Shown here: in pieces, positions 1 to 10,346 of the stretch | How positions within the stretch are numbered: the first letter of the stretch is position 1 | Layout: every line of letters starts with the position of its first letter | NCBI GenBank assembly: GCA_015680685.1 | Contig: MNCI01028261.1 | Coordinates: 466,153 to 490,932, forward strand | Origin: Gnetum montanum | Taxonomy: Eukaryota; Streptophyta; Gnetopsida; Gnetales; Gnetaceae | Reading direction: 5' to 3' | DNA length: 24,780 nt | Notes under the pieces: generated by a model | Told to the model about the DNA's origin: nothing | Database searches by the model: none | What the model saw: only the letters and a program-made list of their open reading frames with translations | Position numbers and translations under genes: made by a program

Positions 1-125
1 AAACTTGCTTAACCATACACCGTGACACATACAAGCAAGCCTAGGAAGACAACGAACAATTAACCCCAAGTGTTTCTTGTGGTGTTAGGCATTTAGTCTG
101 CGGAGTTCGACTGGATCGTGCGTAC
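1..125 (+). other. Leader of the outer gypsy element, no separate gene
   Basis: The stretch is not clearly coding. From base 45, after an in-frame TAG at 42-44, it is open in the same frame as the gag region that follows, so it may be extreme gag N-terminus or untranslated leader. I see no TGGCGCC-like primer binding site and no LTR end. The 5' LTR of the outer element must lie upstream of the window. Confidence 0.4.
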
Positions 126-1582
126 ATGTTCGTATTTATATGGTTGAGTGTAGGGGTACCTCGCCACTCATCAATACATAACTTTGGTTCTGATCCCCGT
201 GAACACCAACTGTTCATAGAGGGAACAACAACTCATAATAAGGACGAGCACTTAGATCATCATCAAGATTGGGGCCGAAGAAGCAGAAGAGAAGGTAGGA
301 AACATCGTCATGGTGATGGTTCTCCTTCTTCTTCCCCTTCTTCACATCACTCACCCTCTCCTTCCACATCTGGGTGCAACCAGCATGAGCATAACATAGA
401 GGATAAAGGTAAGAAAAATGAGAGACCTTAACGAGAGAGTCGAGAGAGAGGATGAGGGCATGAACGAAGGGAAAGTAGGAAACAACGAAGACATCATAAG
501 CATCATGAAAGAGATGATCATGACGAGCCCCTACTTGCAACCTGAAGTATGCTCGATATAATGGAGGTAGTCAGGATACCAACAAGGAATTTGAAAGATA
601 GTCGGATGAAATGCTTAGACATGAATAACATTCCATGCTTTGAGGGAGGATACAATGTTGATCCACAACATCATTTATAGGCATTCCACGATGCCTGCGC
701 CTTGCAGAACATAGAAAACGAGTGGCAAAAACTTAAGTTGTTTCCCAGGACAGTCACCAAGGAAGCAGATAGTTGGTACCAATCCTTAGAACTAAAAACC
801 ATCAGGAGGTGGAGTACGATGTTAGAACTCTTCAACGATAAATATCAAATGTACTCCAGAGTGTCTAATTTGCATAAGAAGATCCAAGGATGGAAGCAAG
901 GTATTCATGAACCCTTGGATGCTTCCATGGCCCACTACTACACATTGTTACATTGTTGCCCAGGCCATGGGTATGCTCAAAGGGATCAACTTCGCCACAT
1001 CGTGGATGGGCTAAGGCTGAAACTAGAAGAACCCTTGGGACTTATGCCCAAGGGAGACTATCAGAACTGAGAGCCCATGAAGTTCATCGCTTGTTGGAAC
1101 AAGTAGCAAAAGAAGAATGTGAGCTACGAAAAAGAGAGAGTGTGAAAGAATATGACCACGATCTCTCCCTTCGAAAGAAGGGAGTGAGATTTTGCAATGA
1201 AGAGGATGAGTCACCACTCAAAGAGTTGGTGAACAGAAAAACCTGGCCAATTCAAATATTAACAACAAAAGTATCGGCTAAGATGGATCAATTGTGGGAT
1301 TCCTTAGACTCCAGACTTGAAAATGTCTTGAAAATTGTAGAAGAGTCTAAGGAGGAATGAAGTAGTGACAAAGATAAAACAAAGATGAGAAATTCAAGCC
1401 CTGCACATAACAAGGGTAAGGGGAAAATTACTATCTCCAATGAAGTTGTGGATTCAGACATAGATGATGATGGTGGATGTGAGATCTACTACTATGACCA
1501 TCCTAAGGGATGTTGTCCAATCATCTCACATCTACAAGAGCCTGGGATGTATGCACTTAACCTGAGACTCAACAAACGGTAG
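126..1582 (+). pseudogene. gag: gag of the outer Athila-like Ty3/gypsy element (broken)
   Basis: This is the capsid precursor that would package the element RNA. The N-terminal part (126-560) is rich in Arg, His and Ser and probably disordered. The capsid-like core runs from about 620 to 1060: it contains PCFEGGYNVDP, then a Trp-Tyr-x-Ser-Leu motif and a following Trp, the usual spacing of the plant retrotransposon gag domain. The frame that starts at 126 continues to about 1065, broken by TAA at 429-431, two TGA codons and TAG at 678-680. It then shifts near 1060-1068 into a Glu/Lys-rich helical tail (to 1358) that stops and continues in the same frame to 1580. No CCHC zinc knuckle was seen. 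The family is clear from its order before protease and RT; the exact start is not. Confidence 0.7.
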
Positions 1583-2100
1583 ACACCCCATAGGTTACCT
1601 TATTCCCAAGGTAACCCAAGACAGTTCACCAACCCTTAATGTATTATCCAAGTTGAACTCCACCACAACCCATTGAACAACATTAGCAGTGGCAATACCC
1701 ATAGTCATGGGGGATGCCACCGCTGAAATAGCAATACCCTTGTCGATAGCCGATTCCTCCAAGTGACCCTATGGGTTACGCAATCCCACAACGTCACTAC
1801 CCAGTTCAGGAATATCACTAGACTTCCCTTCCAGGAAGGAACACCCCACATAAATACCATCCTCCAAATCCATCCGCACCTCTCACACCAGTAGCTCCAT
1901 GACCAACCCTCCCAACAACGCCAAGGGTATTTCCCACACAACCGCAACAACCTAATGTCATGAGGGCTTCCAATCTTCAATTTTTAGTTGGTCCTAATAG
2001 TTTTATGCCAAAATGACCTTTCTTCAAAGCCAACAATCCAACTAAGCCCTCACCCTCACAAGCGGTTGAACACCTAAACACCGTCATACCAAATAAGGTT
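1583..2100 (+). other. Degenerate gag-protease linker of the outer element
   Basis: Translation gives Pro-, Gln-, Asn- and His-rich residues with many stops. This is what a decayed low-complexity linker between gag and protease looks like. I see no domain, RNA gene or repeat array here. The minus-strand open frames in this stretch look like chance. Confidence 0.5.
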
Positions 2101-2694
2101 TTGGGACCCTCTTCAAACAAGAAATCGCACCCAATGCATACGGTTATGTTAATGCATACTGTAACAGACTGGATCAACGTTAACCACCTTCCTAAGAAAT
2201 TATCTGATCCTATGGTCCCCCTAGTTTATCTGCAAGTCACTAGGAATGAACCCCATAAGGCTCTCCTTGACTCAGGTTCCGGAGTCAACTTAATCTCACA
2301 AGAACTATATAAAACATGGAACCTGCCTTCACTCAAGAAGAGCAATATTCACTTAGAGTTGGCTGACTAGTCCATCACTGTTCCTTTGAGATAGGTTGAG
2401 GACATTGTTACCACTGTGGATGGTGGGTCATATCTAGCTGATTTCCTAGTGATCCAAATAAACAATGACAAAGGGGATTTCCCAATTATAATGGGAAGTA
2501 CATGGCTGAGTACAATCGATGCATGCCTAGGAATCCGTAATCTTTCCCTAGAAATATCCAAGAAAAATACTTTTGGGAAAATTGAGAGGAATAGAGTTCC
2601 ATGCATCGCATATAGTGACATAGATGGTCATTGCGTGCAGAAATCATGGGTGATGCAAAGTCTAACATTGCCTACATGCAATCAGTATGCATAG
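2101..2694 (+). pseudogene. Aspartic protease of the outer element (broken)
   Basis: This retroviral-type protease would cleave the gag-pol polyprotein. The active-site motif LLDSGSGVNLIS lies near 2266-2301, with the catalytic Asp-Ser-Gly intact. After TAG at 2368-2370 and a further stop, the same frame resumes with the second conserved block, FPIIMGSTWLSTIDA (about 2479-2523), which matches the (I/L)LG-x-x-(W/F)L segment of Athila-type proteases. It is followed in the same frame by the RT N-terminus. Stops make it non-functional as read. Confidence 0.75.
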
Positions 2695-2781
2695 GATCTT
2701 GAGATACAAAAGTGCCTATATGCAGCAACCACACAACAAGAAAACACCCAATGGCTGATGGCTAACCAAGAGAGAAATTAA

Positions 2782-3543
2782 ATGACATGCATGGAGCTGA
2801 CTGAGGGGATAACTAGTACTTACGTTAAAAGCATGGATGAACTTGAGCAGGTCCATGGCCAACTTCCAGACCTTAACCTTGAAAACATTAATTGGGGAAA
2901 GTTGGAGATTCCTGAGAAGTTTAAACAAGAGCCTCTAGATTTAAAACTGTTGCCCATTGGTTTGGAATACATGATCCTTAAAAATGAAAAACTGGTAATC
3001 ATCAATGCAAAGCTCGCACCCAAGAAAAAAGAAAGTTTGCTGAAGGTAATAAATAAGTGGTCAACAGCCTTTGCATGGTCATACCATGAACTAACTGGAA
3101 TAGACCCTAGGATATGCCAACATAGGATTTACATGGACCCCTCCATGAAGCCTCACAAACAACTGTAGAGGTGATTGAACTCGAAGTTAAAATAAATAGT
3201 AAAAGAGGAGATAGGACAACTTCTCAAGGCTGGGTTCATTTACCCCATTGTTGATAGTGAATGGGTTAGCCCTCTTGTAATTGTACCAAAAAGGGAGGTA
3301 AATGGAGGGTATGTATATAATTTAGGCTATTGAATATGGCAACATTCAAAGATCACTTCCCATTGCCATTTGTTGACTAAGTCTTAGACACTATAGCAGG
3401 GCATCGCTATTACATGTCTTCTGGATGGGTATAGTGGATACAACCAAATACAAATCGCACCAGAAGACCAAGCCAAAACAACATTCACCAGTCCTTGGGG
3501 AATGTTTGCATACAAACAAATGCCTTTTGGCCTGTGCAATGCC
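2782..3543 (+). pseudogene. Reverse transcriptase, 5' half, outer element (split by insertion)
   Basis: The N-terminal part of RT. The region before the palm (2866-3168) has the Athila-type layout: a Leu-Pro-Ile-Gly-Leu-Glu-Tyr block, an Ala-Trp-Ser-Tyr-His block, then HRIYMDPSMKPHKQ. Next come a decayed Gln-Arg-Arg-Leu-Asn block with stops and FIYPIVDSEWVSPLVIVPK (3235-3291). Two shifts, near 3325 and 3415, move the HFPLPFVD and GHRYY blocks out of and back into frame. The gene is cut after MPFGLCNA at 3543; the rest resumes at 22273, where the next codon (Pro) completes the family motif. The two halves match the same protein with no residues missing. Confidence 0.85.
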
Positions 3544-3544
3544 T
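3540..3544. repeat. Target-site duplication, left copy (tgcct)
   Basis: These five bases precede the left LTR. The right copy at 22269-22273 is tgccc, one transition different. The outer RT codons read Asn-Ala-Pro only if the original target was tgccc, so the left copy carries the later C-to-T change. Five-base duplications are normal for Ty3/gypsy integrases. Confidence 0.85.
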
Positions 3545-4961
3545 TGTACCGTCCGAAATCATCGACGCAAGGCTGGAATGCAACAAACACCGATAGATCC
3601 CTGAAAGGAATATAGAAGACCCTACCTTTGCTTGAGGGTGAGCTGGAACTGATGAAGGTAGAGTACCTTGGGTGGTCCGCACACGAATCAGACAAGGATT
3701 TCCCCAAACGTATGCCAATGTGCACTACACTGGGTTATACGTAGACGATGTGATAGATGTAAATCAGAACGCAAGTGTGCAGGAATGTAAACAAGAGATA
3801 AAGAAATATGAATGAAAACTGTAATAAATCTTAATCGGAAATGAAGCAATTTTATCACAAAAATGAGGATTACAGTGCACCGGTTTGAACGCAGTTGTGG
3901 GATTAACACAAGACAAATGAGGAGCCCCAGTGGATGCAGATGGATGATGATATGCTGGATTCGGACTATAGGCACAACGTGAAGGCTGTATGGTCAGCAT
4001 GCAGGGTTAAAGTCCAGTGTGTAGAGTTGGTATTCAGATTTGCTAAGTGTTCTCCAGGTTTTTTTTGTTTCCATTTGCCCAAATTGCCAACCCCGATCTA
4101 GTGAAAAATCAGGGTTTTTATGAGAGTTTTGAGCGCAGGATTCAGATCTGGGAGGGTATGAGTGGCCATGGATGAGAGGATTTTGGGTCGGATGACAGGT
4201 GACTGCGTTGTCCAGTTGCAAAGAATATTACAACTATGTAGCGTGCTGCATGCCAACGTGTGCTGCTGCACACCAGCGTGTACATGCTGGGCATGTGAAC
4301 TCAGCGTATAGACTTGACTAAAACAAAAGAATTAATTTTTAGAAACTACTATTACAGTAGGAAGTATCCAATTTGGTCCCTGGATTTGAGCTCGGATGTC
4401 ATGAGAATGTTGCTTATGGATATTTAGCTCAGTTGGACTTGATCTGGCATGGTTCTGGAATATTTAAACTGATGTATACTGTGCTGCACGCTGGATGGTG
4501 CACGTTGGGCGTACACACCGGGTGTACACTCTGGGTGCGCAGGAGGTACATGCTCAGCGTGTATACTTCCAAGTGTGTGATTTCTAGGTCAAAACTCGAT
4601 TTTCTTGAGCCCACGATGATTCCTAATAGTTGCCCTGCCTTTGAGAGTCAATGTCTTGTGAGAATCTTGCTCTGATGTGCTAATTTTTGGTAGTCTTTGA
4701 AGTCACATACTGGGTGTGCATGCTGGGCATGTAGGATGCATACCTAGTGAAAACCAAGTATTTTGGGCTCAAAATTTTGTTGGGTTCGATGCTAGATGTT
4801 TCCATAGTCTTCTGTGGATCCCAGGAACCATTTCTTACTTAGTTCGACATTGTTTGAAGCTGTCTGTGAAGCTGTCAAGCTTTAGTCATGGTGGGGAGCA
4901 TCACGATTTTAGCTCGATTCTTATTGGAGAAGTACTAAGTCCAGAATTTTGTGGTGTTTCA
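3545..4961 (-). repeat. 3' LTR of the giant Tat-like element (1417 bp)
   Basis: This is a direct repeat of 20840-22268. On the minus strand it begins TGAAACACC right after the polypurine tract and ends GGTACA. It carries two groups of a 13-bp minisatellite, at about 4488-4541 and 4707-4732, whose copy numbers differ from the other LTR. Open frames inside it are not conserved between the LTRs and are not genes. Confidence 0.92.
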
Positions 4962-4974
4962 TTGGCCCCTCTCT
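4962..4974 (-). other. Polypurine tract of the giant element
   Basis: Minus strand agagaggggccaa directly abuts the LTR start. This is the expected position and composition for the plus-strand DNA primer of an LTR retrotransposon. It confirms that the inner element is transcribed on the minus strand. Confidence 0.75.
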
Positions 4975-5278
4975 GTTGACGCTTGGAGGAATCAACCTGA
5001 GAAGTGTCGACAAAGAAGTAAAAAACACCACAAGAAACTTGGTAGGAATATTTTCCTTTAGCACTTGGCTAGATGTCATCGTCCTGTGTTCGGTAGTACT
5101 TGGAATTTGAGGAAATGAAATTTGCAGCTGGATAGGGGAACGAAAATTGTGGGGATTGGAAACTGATCAAGGGATTATGCATGGTGAAGGGGATGCTCTG
5201 GTGTGTGTACAGGTCATGTTGATCCTTATCGATAGCCATTGTCTAGCAGACTTGGGACCAAGACATGAGGTGTACGTC

Positions 5279-5435
5279 CTTTGGCGGAACAGGACTCTTG
5301 TTTAGTGTTTAAGAGGACTTGTTGGCACAACCAAAGCCACGTGATGATGTGTTGCATTCTTTGGAGGAACAAGGCCTCTATTTAGTGTTAGAGGAAACCT
5401 ATTGGCATAGAGCTAAAGCCACATAATGAGATGTT
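5279..5435. repeat. Two degenerate tandem copies of an 80-bp unit
   Basis: The copies start at 5279 and 5359. Each begins ctttgg(c/a)ggaaca, continues through tttagtgtt and ttggca, and ends near aaagccac plus a gatgtt-like block. They differ at many positions and by small indels. No coding meaning was found. Confidence 0.65.
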
Positions 5436-6115
5436 ACTTGAGCACTTCAGACATGAGTACTTACTTCCAAGACAACTGCCTTCTTGCCTGGGGCTTGTAT
5501 GGGAAGTGCCAAGGTTCTTGTGTTTCTTTTTGGCATTTTTGATCTTTTCTCTTTGTTCTTTTGTTGTTTTTTTCTTTTTTCTTCATTTTTTATTTATTTT
5601 TGTCTCTTTTGACAGAGCTTTGTTTTGGCCTTGTACTCATGCTCAAGTGTCATGTTGTGTGTTGTGACTACTGGAGAGTGTCGCGGCATGCAATAGTGTG
5701 CTCAAAGTTTTTGAGTGTACTAGAAACCATAACTGAATAGAAAGGGGGAAGTGGGAGTTTTAGAGAATTGGGGGATGTTTCGGGGACTGGGACAATACAT
5801 TTGAATAGATCGAATAATATGGTTGCATGCTTCAGGAACAATATGGTACCTTGCCGCTGTGACGAAGTGCATTCTCGTACGAACACCTCTGAGTGTCATG
5901 CTACAAACACAACTCAAAGAAGACAAGAAAACCACGAGTGAGGGAGCAAGTTTGGACCTAGAAAGAAACTGATGAAACAAAGGCACTAGATGAGATTTCA
6001 AGCATTGAATATGCATGGTAGCCATGTTGTCAATTTCGACTGATAACGAGCGAGGTAGCGGCTCTAATGAGGCTTGAATGCAGTCATAGGTTGAGAGGCA
6101 AGAGATGAAGCTACC

Positions 6116-6406
6116 AGTTTATAGTCATGATGGACTGTCATGGGTTAGTTTTATGTCATAACCTGTTGGACGGTGCCAGTTTAGTGTCGTAGTGGACGGT
6201 ACACTGCTAGTTTATAGTATTGGCGGACTGTGAAGAGGAAAACCAGTTTATAGTCTTAGCGGACTCTGGCGAACGAAACTGTGGCATTTTAAAGTCATAT
6301 CGGACAGGTTCTAGTTTATTGTCATTACAGACGTACTATGGTATTAGTTTCCCATCATGATTCCAGGACGTTCTGTGGTATCAGTTTATCATCATGATTC
6401 TAGGAC
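6116..6406. repeat. Hairpin-motif array A (about nine copies)
   Basis: Copies of AGTTTAxxGTC-N6-GAC begin near 6116, 6146, 6178, 6209, 6245, 6286, 6313, 6346 and 6383. The clearest copies (6116-6136 and 6245-6265) have AGTC and GACT arms round a six-base loop. Copies 2, 8 and 9 have longer loops, copy 4 has a mismatched arm, and the arms of copies 8 and 9 are also changed. Spacing is irregular, 27-37 bp. Related arrays lie at 9831-10040 and 15697-15995. Confidence 0.7.
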
Positions 6407-6428
6407 GAGTGCGTACCTGAGTTCATGC

Positions 6429-7378
6429 TTAAACGTAGAATGGTTTCAAGTACAAGTGGTTCATCGGATGTGCAAGTTCATTCCCTTTCATGTCAACTAG
6501 TTTAAATGCTCCATTGTCATACGCTTTGGTGACCAAGTAGGGTCCTTCCTAGTTGGCTGAGAATTTGTCTGGGTGTTCCTGAATGGCTTTGAGTACAAGG
6601 TCGCCTTCTTTGATTGGGCGCTTATGAATATCGTTTTACCTATGGAAGTCTGATGCGTAGTGCGATAAGCCCATAATGTGTATACCAACTTTTCATGCCA
6701 TTTTCTCTTGCTCTGCGTAAGCATCTTTTTGAGCACTATGATGATGATCTTATTTGTAGCTTCGGCTTGTCCATTGCTCTGAGGGTAGTAAGGGGATGAA
6801 AATGAATGTTTGATCCCTAGGCTTTCACTGAAAGTTCTAGTTTCGGTACTACTGAACTATGGCCCGTTATCAGTGATGATGGTCATCGGAATGCCAAAAC
6901 GGGTCACGATGTTTTCTAGAATGAATTTGCATATGTGTTTGGATGTGTTCTTTCTAAGGGGAATAGCTTCTACCCATTTTGTGAAATATTCTATCGCTGT
7001 TATGATAAAGCTATGTCCTGCAGAAGATGGGGGAGTTATCGGTCTAATAATGTCCAACCCCCACTTTTGGAAAGGCCAGGTGATTTGCGCTGTATGCATC
7101 TCATTTGGTGGAACATGTATCAAATTGCTATGTTTTTGAAAGATACTACACATTTTGACCTTGGAGAAACAATCATACTCCATGTGTGGCTAGTAATAGC
7201 CCAAACATCTTATTTTTGTTGCCATTGCTTTGGGAACTATGTGCCCTCTGCATAGTCCATCATGTACTTGCTCGACGATGGTTTGGCCATTAGTGCTACT
7301 AACGCATGTTAACAAGACGCCTTCGTAGGATTGACGACACAATGTGTCACCTACCAATGCATATTTTTGACAACATTT
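6429..7378 (-). pseudogene. Integrase of the giant Tat-like element (internally deleted)
   Basis: Integrase would insert the element cDNA. In order: a decayed HHCC finger with HDGLCRGH (near 7263) and MCSIFQ, where the last Cys is lost; the DDE core with WGLDII, TDNG at 6857-6870 and NGQAEATNK near 6755-6780, so all three acidic positions are present; then WAYRTTHQTSIGK. The reading frame then jumps, near 6622-6645, straight into KRPIKEGDLVL of the C-terminal GPY/F domain, which continues through EGPYLV to the TAA at 6429-6431. About 100 residues usual between these blocks are missing. TAG codons also interrupt it after TDNGP and before EGPY. Confidence 0.85.
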
Positions 7379-7539
7379 TCATACTGCATCCTTTTGTGCA
7401 TTCGTTAGATGTTGAGGCGGTTCACCATGTAAAAGGTACTTCTTTATGTCATCATACCATTCTACGGCCTGTATTGTACTAACGGATGCAATCGGTAATT
7501 CATCGGGAGTATCAGTTATGGGTCTAGTACAACTAATTA

Positions 7540-7990
7540 TAGAACTAGGCAACGTGTGGAACATGTTTGGCAATATGTTTATAGCTAACGTGGCAAGTGC
7601 ATCTGCAATGATGTTATCATTCCTAGAAACATGTTGCATGTCTATATTTTCGAATTGCTTCAGTAAGTGCTTAGTCAAATCACAATATGGTTGTAGGTGT
7701 TGCGCTTTGCACACATAAACATCTGTGACTTGATTTAGAACTAATTGTGAATCACCTCTGACTACCAGTCATGTTATGTCTGAAGCTAGTGTTGCCATGA
7801 GACCTCTAAGGAGACCTTTGTACTCTTCTATGTTGTTGGTACAGTGAAAGTTGAAACGATAAGCAAAGGGTCGGATCTCCCTGGAGGGATAGGTGATGAT
7901 GGCAGAAACACTTCCCCCTCGAGAGGTGGATGCTCCATCGAAGTTCAAAATGGCGTCGTAGTTGTCGGGTACTATGTCTATTGCACTCAC
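7540..7990 (-). pseudogene. Additional archaeal-type RNase H (aRNH) of the giant element
   Basis: A second RNase H between the RT-linked RNase H and integrase. The acidic motifs appear in order: FDGAS (about 7945), NNIEEYKG (about 7830), GDSQLVLNQV (about 7750) and NIIADALATLA (about 7590). These match the D-E-D-D catalytic set of the aRNH domain carried by plant Tat elements. A TGA at about 7769 (LASDIT, stop, LVVRGDSQ) breaks the frame; reading then resumes in the same frame. It lies in frame with the RNase H before it and the integrase after it, as one polyprotein. Confidence 0.85.
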
Positions 7991-8049
7991 ATTTTCATTA
8001 GGGAACTCTGGTTCTATCGTTGCCTGATCGTGCGTTGGTGATGCAATCA

Positions 8050-8563
8050 TTTGATTTGCTATGGCTTGACCTTTAACTGATGATTGCGCCATGTAGTGTA
8101 GGTCAAACTCAGCTATCATGGCTTTCCAACAAGCTATTCTACTTAACTCATAAATGTTTCCTGTGATGGCTCTGAGTACATTATCCTTGCAGATTATATT
8201 GACTTGGTTACGGAAGAGGTAATGTTGCCATTTCTTTAAGGAAAAGACAAGGGCTAAGCATGACCTTTCCACCTTGTTGTACCTATTCTCATGGGCTACT
8301 AATTCATGGATTAAGTAATAAATAGGGACTTCAGTTTCATCATCTCGTTTCTGGCAAAGCATAGACACGATTGACGAATCCAAAGTGGCAAGGTAGATTT
8401 AAAACGGTTTATCGTTTTGAGGTGGATAAACTGTGGGTAGTTGAGCAAGTTCTGTTTTAATGTTATCAAATGCTTCATGGCACTGTGAATTCCATTCAAA
8501 ATGGACATTCTTGCACAACAGATGCTACATAGGACTCAACTTGTCCATCATTTTCTCTATGAA
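8050..8563 (-). pseudogene. RT-linked RNase H of the giant element (degenerate)
   Basis: This follows RT in the same frame. Recognisable blocks are YLATLDSSIVSML, IYYLIHELVAHENRY, VERSCLALVFSLKKWQHYL and the connection ending SSVKGQAIANQMIAS, equal to the family's Ile-Lys-Gly-Gln-Ala-Leu-Ala-Asp block. Expected catalytic positions are partly replaced: no clear acidic residue at the start, and Asn for the final Asp. That fits the Tat lineage, where this domain tends to decay once the second RNase H is present. Confidence 0.75.
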
Positions 8564-9804
8564 TCATCTAATGAATTGTAGTCTACCTTGTAGATCGCGA
8601 AGTTTGGTAAGGTTGCTAGGTGGTTTTAGGTTTGTTATAGCCTTAACCTTATCGAGGTCTACTCGTATCCTTGCTTCCGAGGCTATGAATCCAAGCATTT
8701 TACCTATTTTGACTCCAAAGACACATTTCTTTGGGTTAAGTCTCAACTCATATTTTAAACAACGTTTTAGTACCAAGTCAAGATCTTGTACGTGCTGTTT
8801 TGATGTCTTTGATTTAACCACAATATCATCCACATAGTCATTGGGCAAGTTGAAGATATAATCACTAAAGATAAATGTCATCGCTCTTTGGTATGTAGCA
8901 CCAACATTCTTGAGACCGAATGACATCATCGTGTAGCAAAAAGTACCCCATGGTGTCATGAAGGTCATCCTAAGTTGATGTTTAGGGTTAATCCGAATTT
9001 GGTTATATCCTGAAAAGCCATCCATAAAGATAACAAGGCATGACCAACAGTCGAGTCAACTAGTTGATCAATGGTAGGTAGGGGGAAATCATTTTTTATC
9101 GTTGCAATGTTGAGGTCCCAGAAGTCAATGCATAGGAGAATGCTTCTGTTCTTCTTTGGGACAATGACCATGTTGGATACCCAGTCAGCATAGTCAATAG
9201 CCTCAATGAAACCAGCTTGATAAAGCTTAGTGATTTCATTATGAACAGCGAGTGCTACTTCAGGTTTGACCTTATGTGCTTTCTATTTTACTGGTCTTAG
9301 CTTTGGATCGAGTATAATGTTGTGCTAGACTATTCGGGGGTCTAACCCAGGCATGTCAGTGTAAAACCAAGCGAATGATTTTATGTTGTCTTTAAGCACT
9401 TGTGCTATTTCATTGGCTAGTTGTGGGCCTAACAATGTACTTAGTTTCAGGATTTTAACTTCGCCATTTGGCACGGTAATGGGGACTTCAGCGAAGGGGT
9501 CTTCGGTGATGCTATCAGTTTCTAGGTCCAGAGTTTCGATCATCATTTCAAAGCAATCTAGCATTTTTTGAGTTGATGCCACACAAGTGTCATTTGTTGT
9601 TGAGCCCAAATCAATGGACTCCATATTGATTTCTCATGTGATCGTTCCGTGTGGTCCATTTATAAATAGTGCTAAGAATAATTGCTTGCTGTCCATGATG
9701 TTTGCTCCCGCCAATAAACAGTGGGTAGTGTCAATCAGGTGGTTGGTTATTTTTGGATGTAAGTAATTTATGTGTTCATGCATCTAAACTAGACTATGCG
9801 ATGG
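8564..9804 (-). pseudogene. Reverse transcriptase of the giant Tat-like element
   Basis: The enzyme would copy element RNA to DNA. From the N-terminal side: an acidic linker, LSTLLGPQLANEIAQVLKDN (about 9430) and FAWFYTDMPGLDPRIV (ending near 9325), the Tat entry block; then NMVIVPKKN, FPLPTIDQLVD, MDGFSGYNQIRINP (9025), SFGLKNVGATYQRAM, the catalytic YVDDIVVKSK (about 8830) and GFIASEARIRVD. A frameshift near 9025-9032 separates the first and second parts. Stops occur at about 9322, in the linker and at the C-terminal end. The open frame upstream of 9624 reaches the 9-bp repeat at 9805-9813, so coding sequence runs right up to the layer-3 boundary. Confidence 0.88.
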
Positions 9805-9813
9805 AAATTTAAC
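9805..9813. repeat. 9-bp direct repeat aaatttaac, left copy
   Basis: It is identical to 16015-16023. On the minus strand it reads gtt aaa ttt in the pol frame on both sides. Removing one copy and the 6201 bases between them joins the protease side to the RT side without a frame change. This looks like a target-site duplication. AT-richness leaves some room for chance. Confidence 0.6.
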
Positions 9814-9830
9814 ATCGTATCCGGATGCAT

Positions 9831-10040
9831 GGCAGTTTAGGGCCTTACCGGGCTGATTGCGGCAGTTTAAGGCCTTATCGGGCTGATTGCGGCAATTTAA
9901 GGCCTTACCGGGCCGATTGCGGTAGTTTAAGGCCTTACTGGGCTGATTGCAATAGTTTAAGGCCTTACCGGGCTGATGGTGGCAGTTTAGGGCCTTACTG
10001 GGCTGATGGTGGTAGTTTAGGGCCTTACCGGGCCGATAGC
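9831..10040. repeat. Hairpin-motif array B: seven exact-period 30-bp copies
   Basis: Units start every 30 bases from 9831 to 10011, with consensus ggcagtttaaggccttaccg followed by ggctgattgc. Each holds GCC-TTACCG-GGC arms, the GC version of the array A motif. Because 30 is a multiple of three, the + strand reads as a ten-residue peptide repeat (G-S-L-R-P-Y-R-A-D-C). With no supported start or partner exon, I treat this as a by-product. Confidence 0.9.
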
Positions 10041-10330
10041 TGTTCGTTCATGATGTCTGGTTGATTGTACGATTTGTAATCGTTATTGAGTGTGAGACTA
10101 CCAGATAAGGAGTTTATGCTAAAATGTTTTGTGTGGGCAATAGGAGTTGCTTCGCAAGAGAATATTGCATGTGGGTAGTGTTCATCGCAGTATACCATTG
10201 TTTTTGCTTTTGCTTTGTTCATTATCCTTGCTTCTACATTGTTCTTATGTATTTACACATTCTTTGTATTTTAGTTAATTTTCAAATTAATTGAATAAAT
10301 TATTTCGAGGCGCCCTCAACGTGTTTAACG
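10041..10330. other. No gene seen between array B and the TATA box
   Basis: AT-rich single-copy-looking sequence. Short open frames exist on both strands without family similarity. It would be the upstream promoter region of the + strand gene. Confidence 0.4.
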
Positions 10331-10335
10331 TAGAG

Positions 10336-10346
10336 TATATAAATAG
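10336..10346 (+). promoter_or_regulatory. TATA box (tatataaatag), likely promoter of the antisense gene
   Basis: A near-perfect plant TATA element on the + strand, about 720 bases before the first ATG of the eight-exon gene. Transcription would start near 10370-10380 and run through the 46-bp repeat as a long 5' leader. No other equally good TATA was noticed in this block. Confidence 0.5.

Larger units (their letters stand above)
4975..6428 (-). other. 3' untranslated region of the giant element, with repeats
   Basis: This 1.45-kb stretch between the integrase stop and the polypurine tract has no supported gene. It holds a degenerate tandem pair of about 80 bp, a T-rich run at 5515-5610 (A-rich on the element's strand) and the hairpin-motif array at 6116-6406. 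Long, repeat-bearing 3' UTRs are known in the Tat lineage. Confidence 0.6.

Noticed and set aside
4373-4979. + strand open frames in the left LTR, with partial counterparts at 21691-22268
   Set aside because: Frames differ in length and are broken between the two LTRs; they follow from LTR homology, not coding.
4963-4982. TGGCCCC after the left LTR read as a + strand primer binding site
   Set aside because: On the minus strand the same bases form a purine tract abutting the LTR start, and a much better TGGCGC site lies beside the other LTR. All element domains are on the minus strand.
5431-5667. 78-codon Phe-rich + strand frame that looks like a membrane segment
   Set aside because: It comes from a T-rich run in the element's 3' UTR; low-complexity translation.
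6116-6406. Regularly spaced short repeats resembling a CRISPR array
   Set aside because: Plant retroelement context, irregular spacing, diverged repeats and no cas genes.
6810-8837. Several + strand open frames of 65-125 codons
   Set aside because: They lie antisense to clear integrase, RNase H and RT motifs on the minus strand and have no family similarity.
9825-10064. 79-codon + strand frame with a ten-residue repeat
   Set aside because: Explained by the 30-bp array; it does not join any supported exon in frame.
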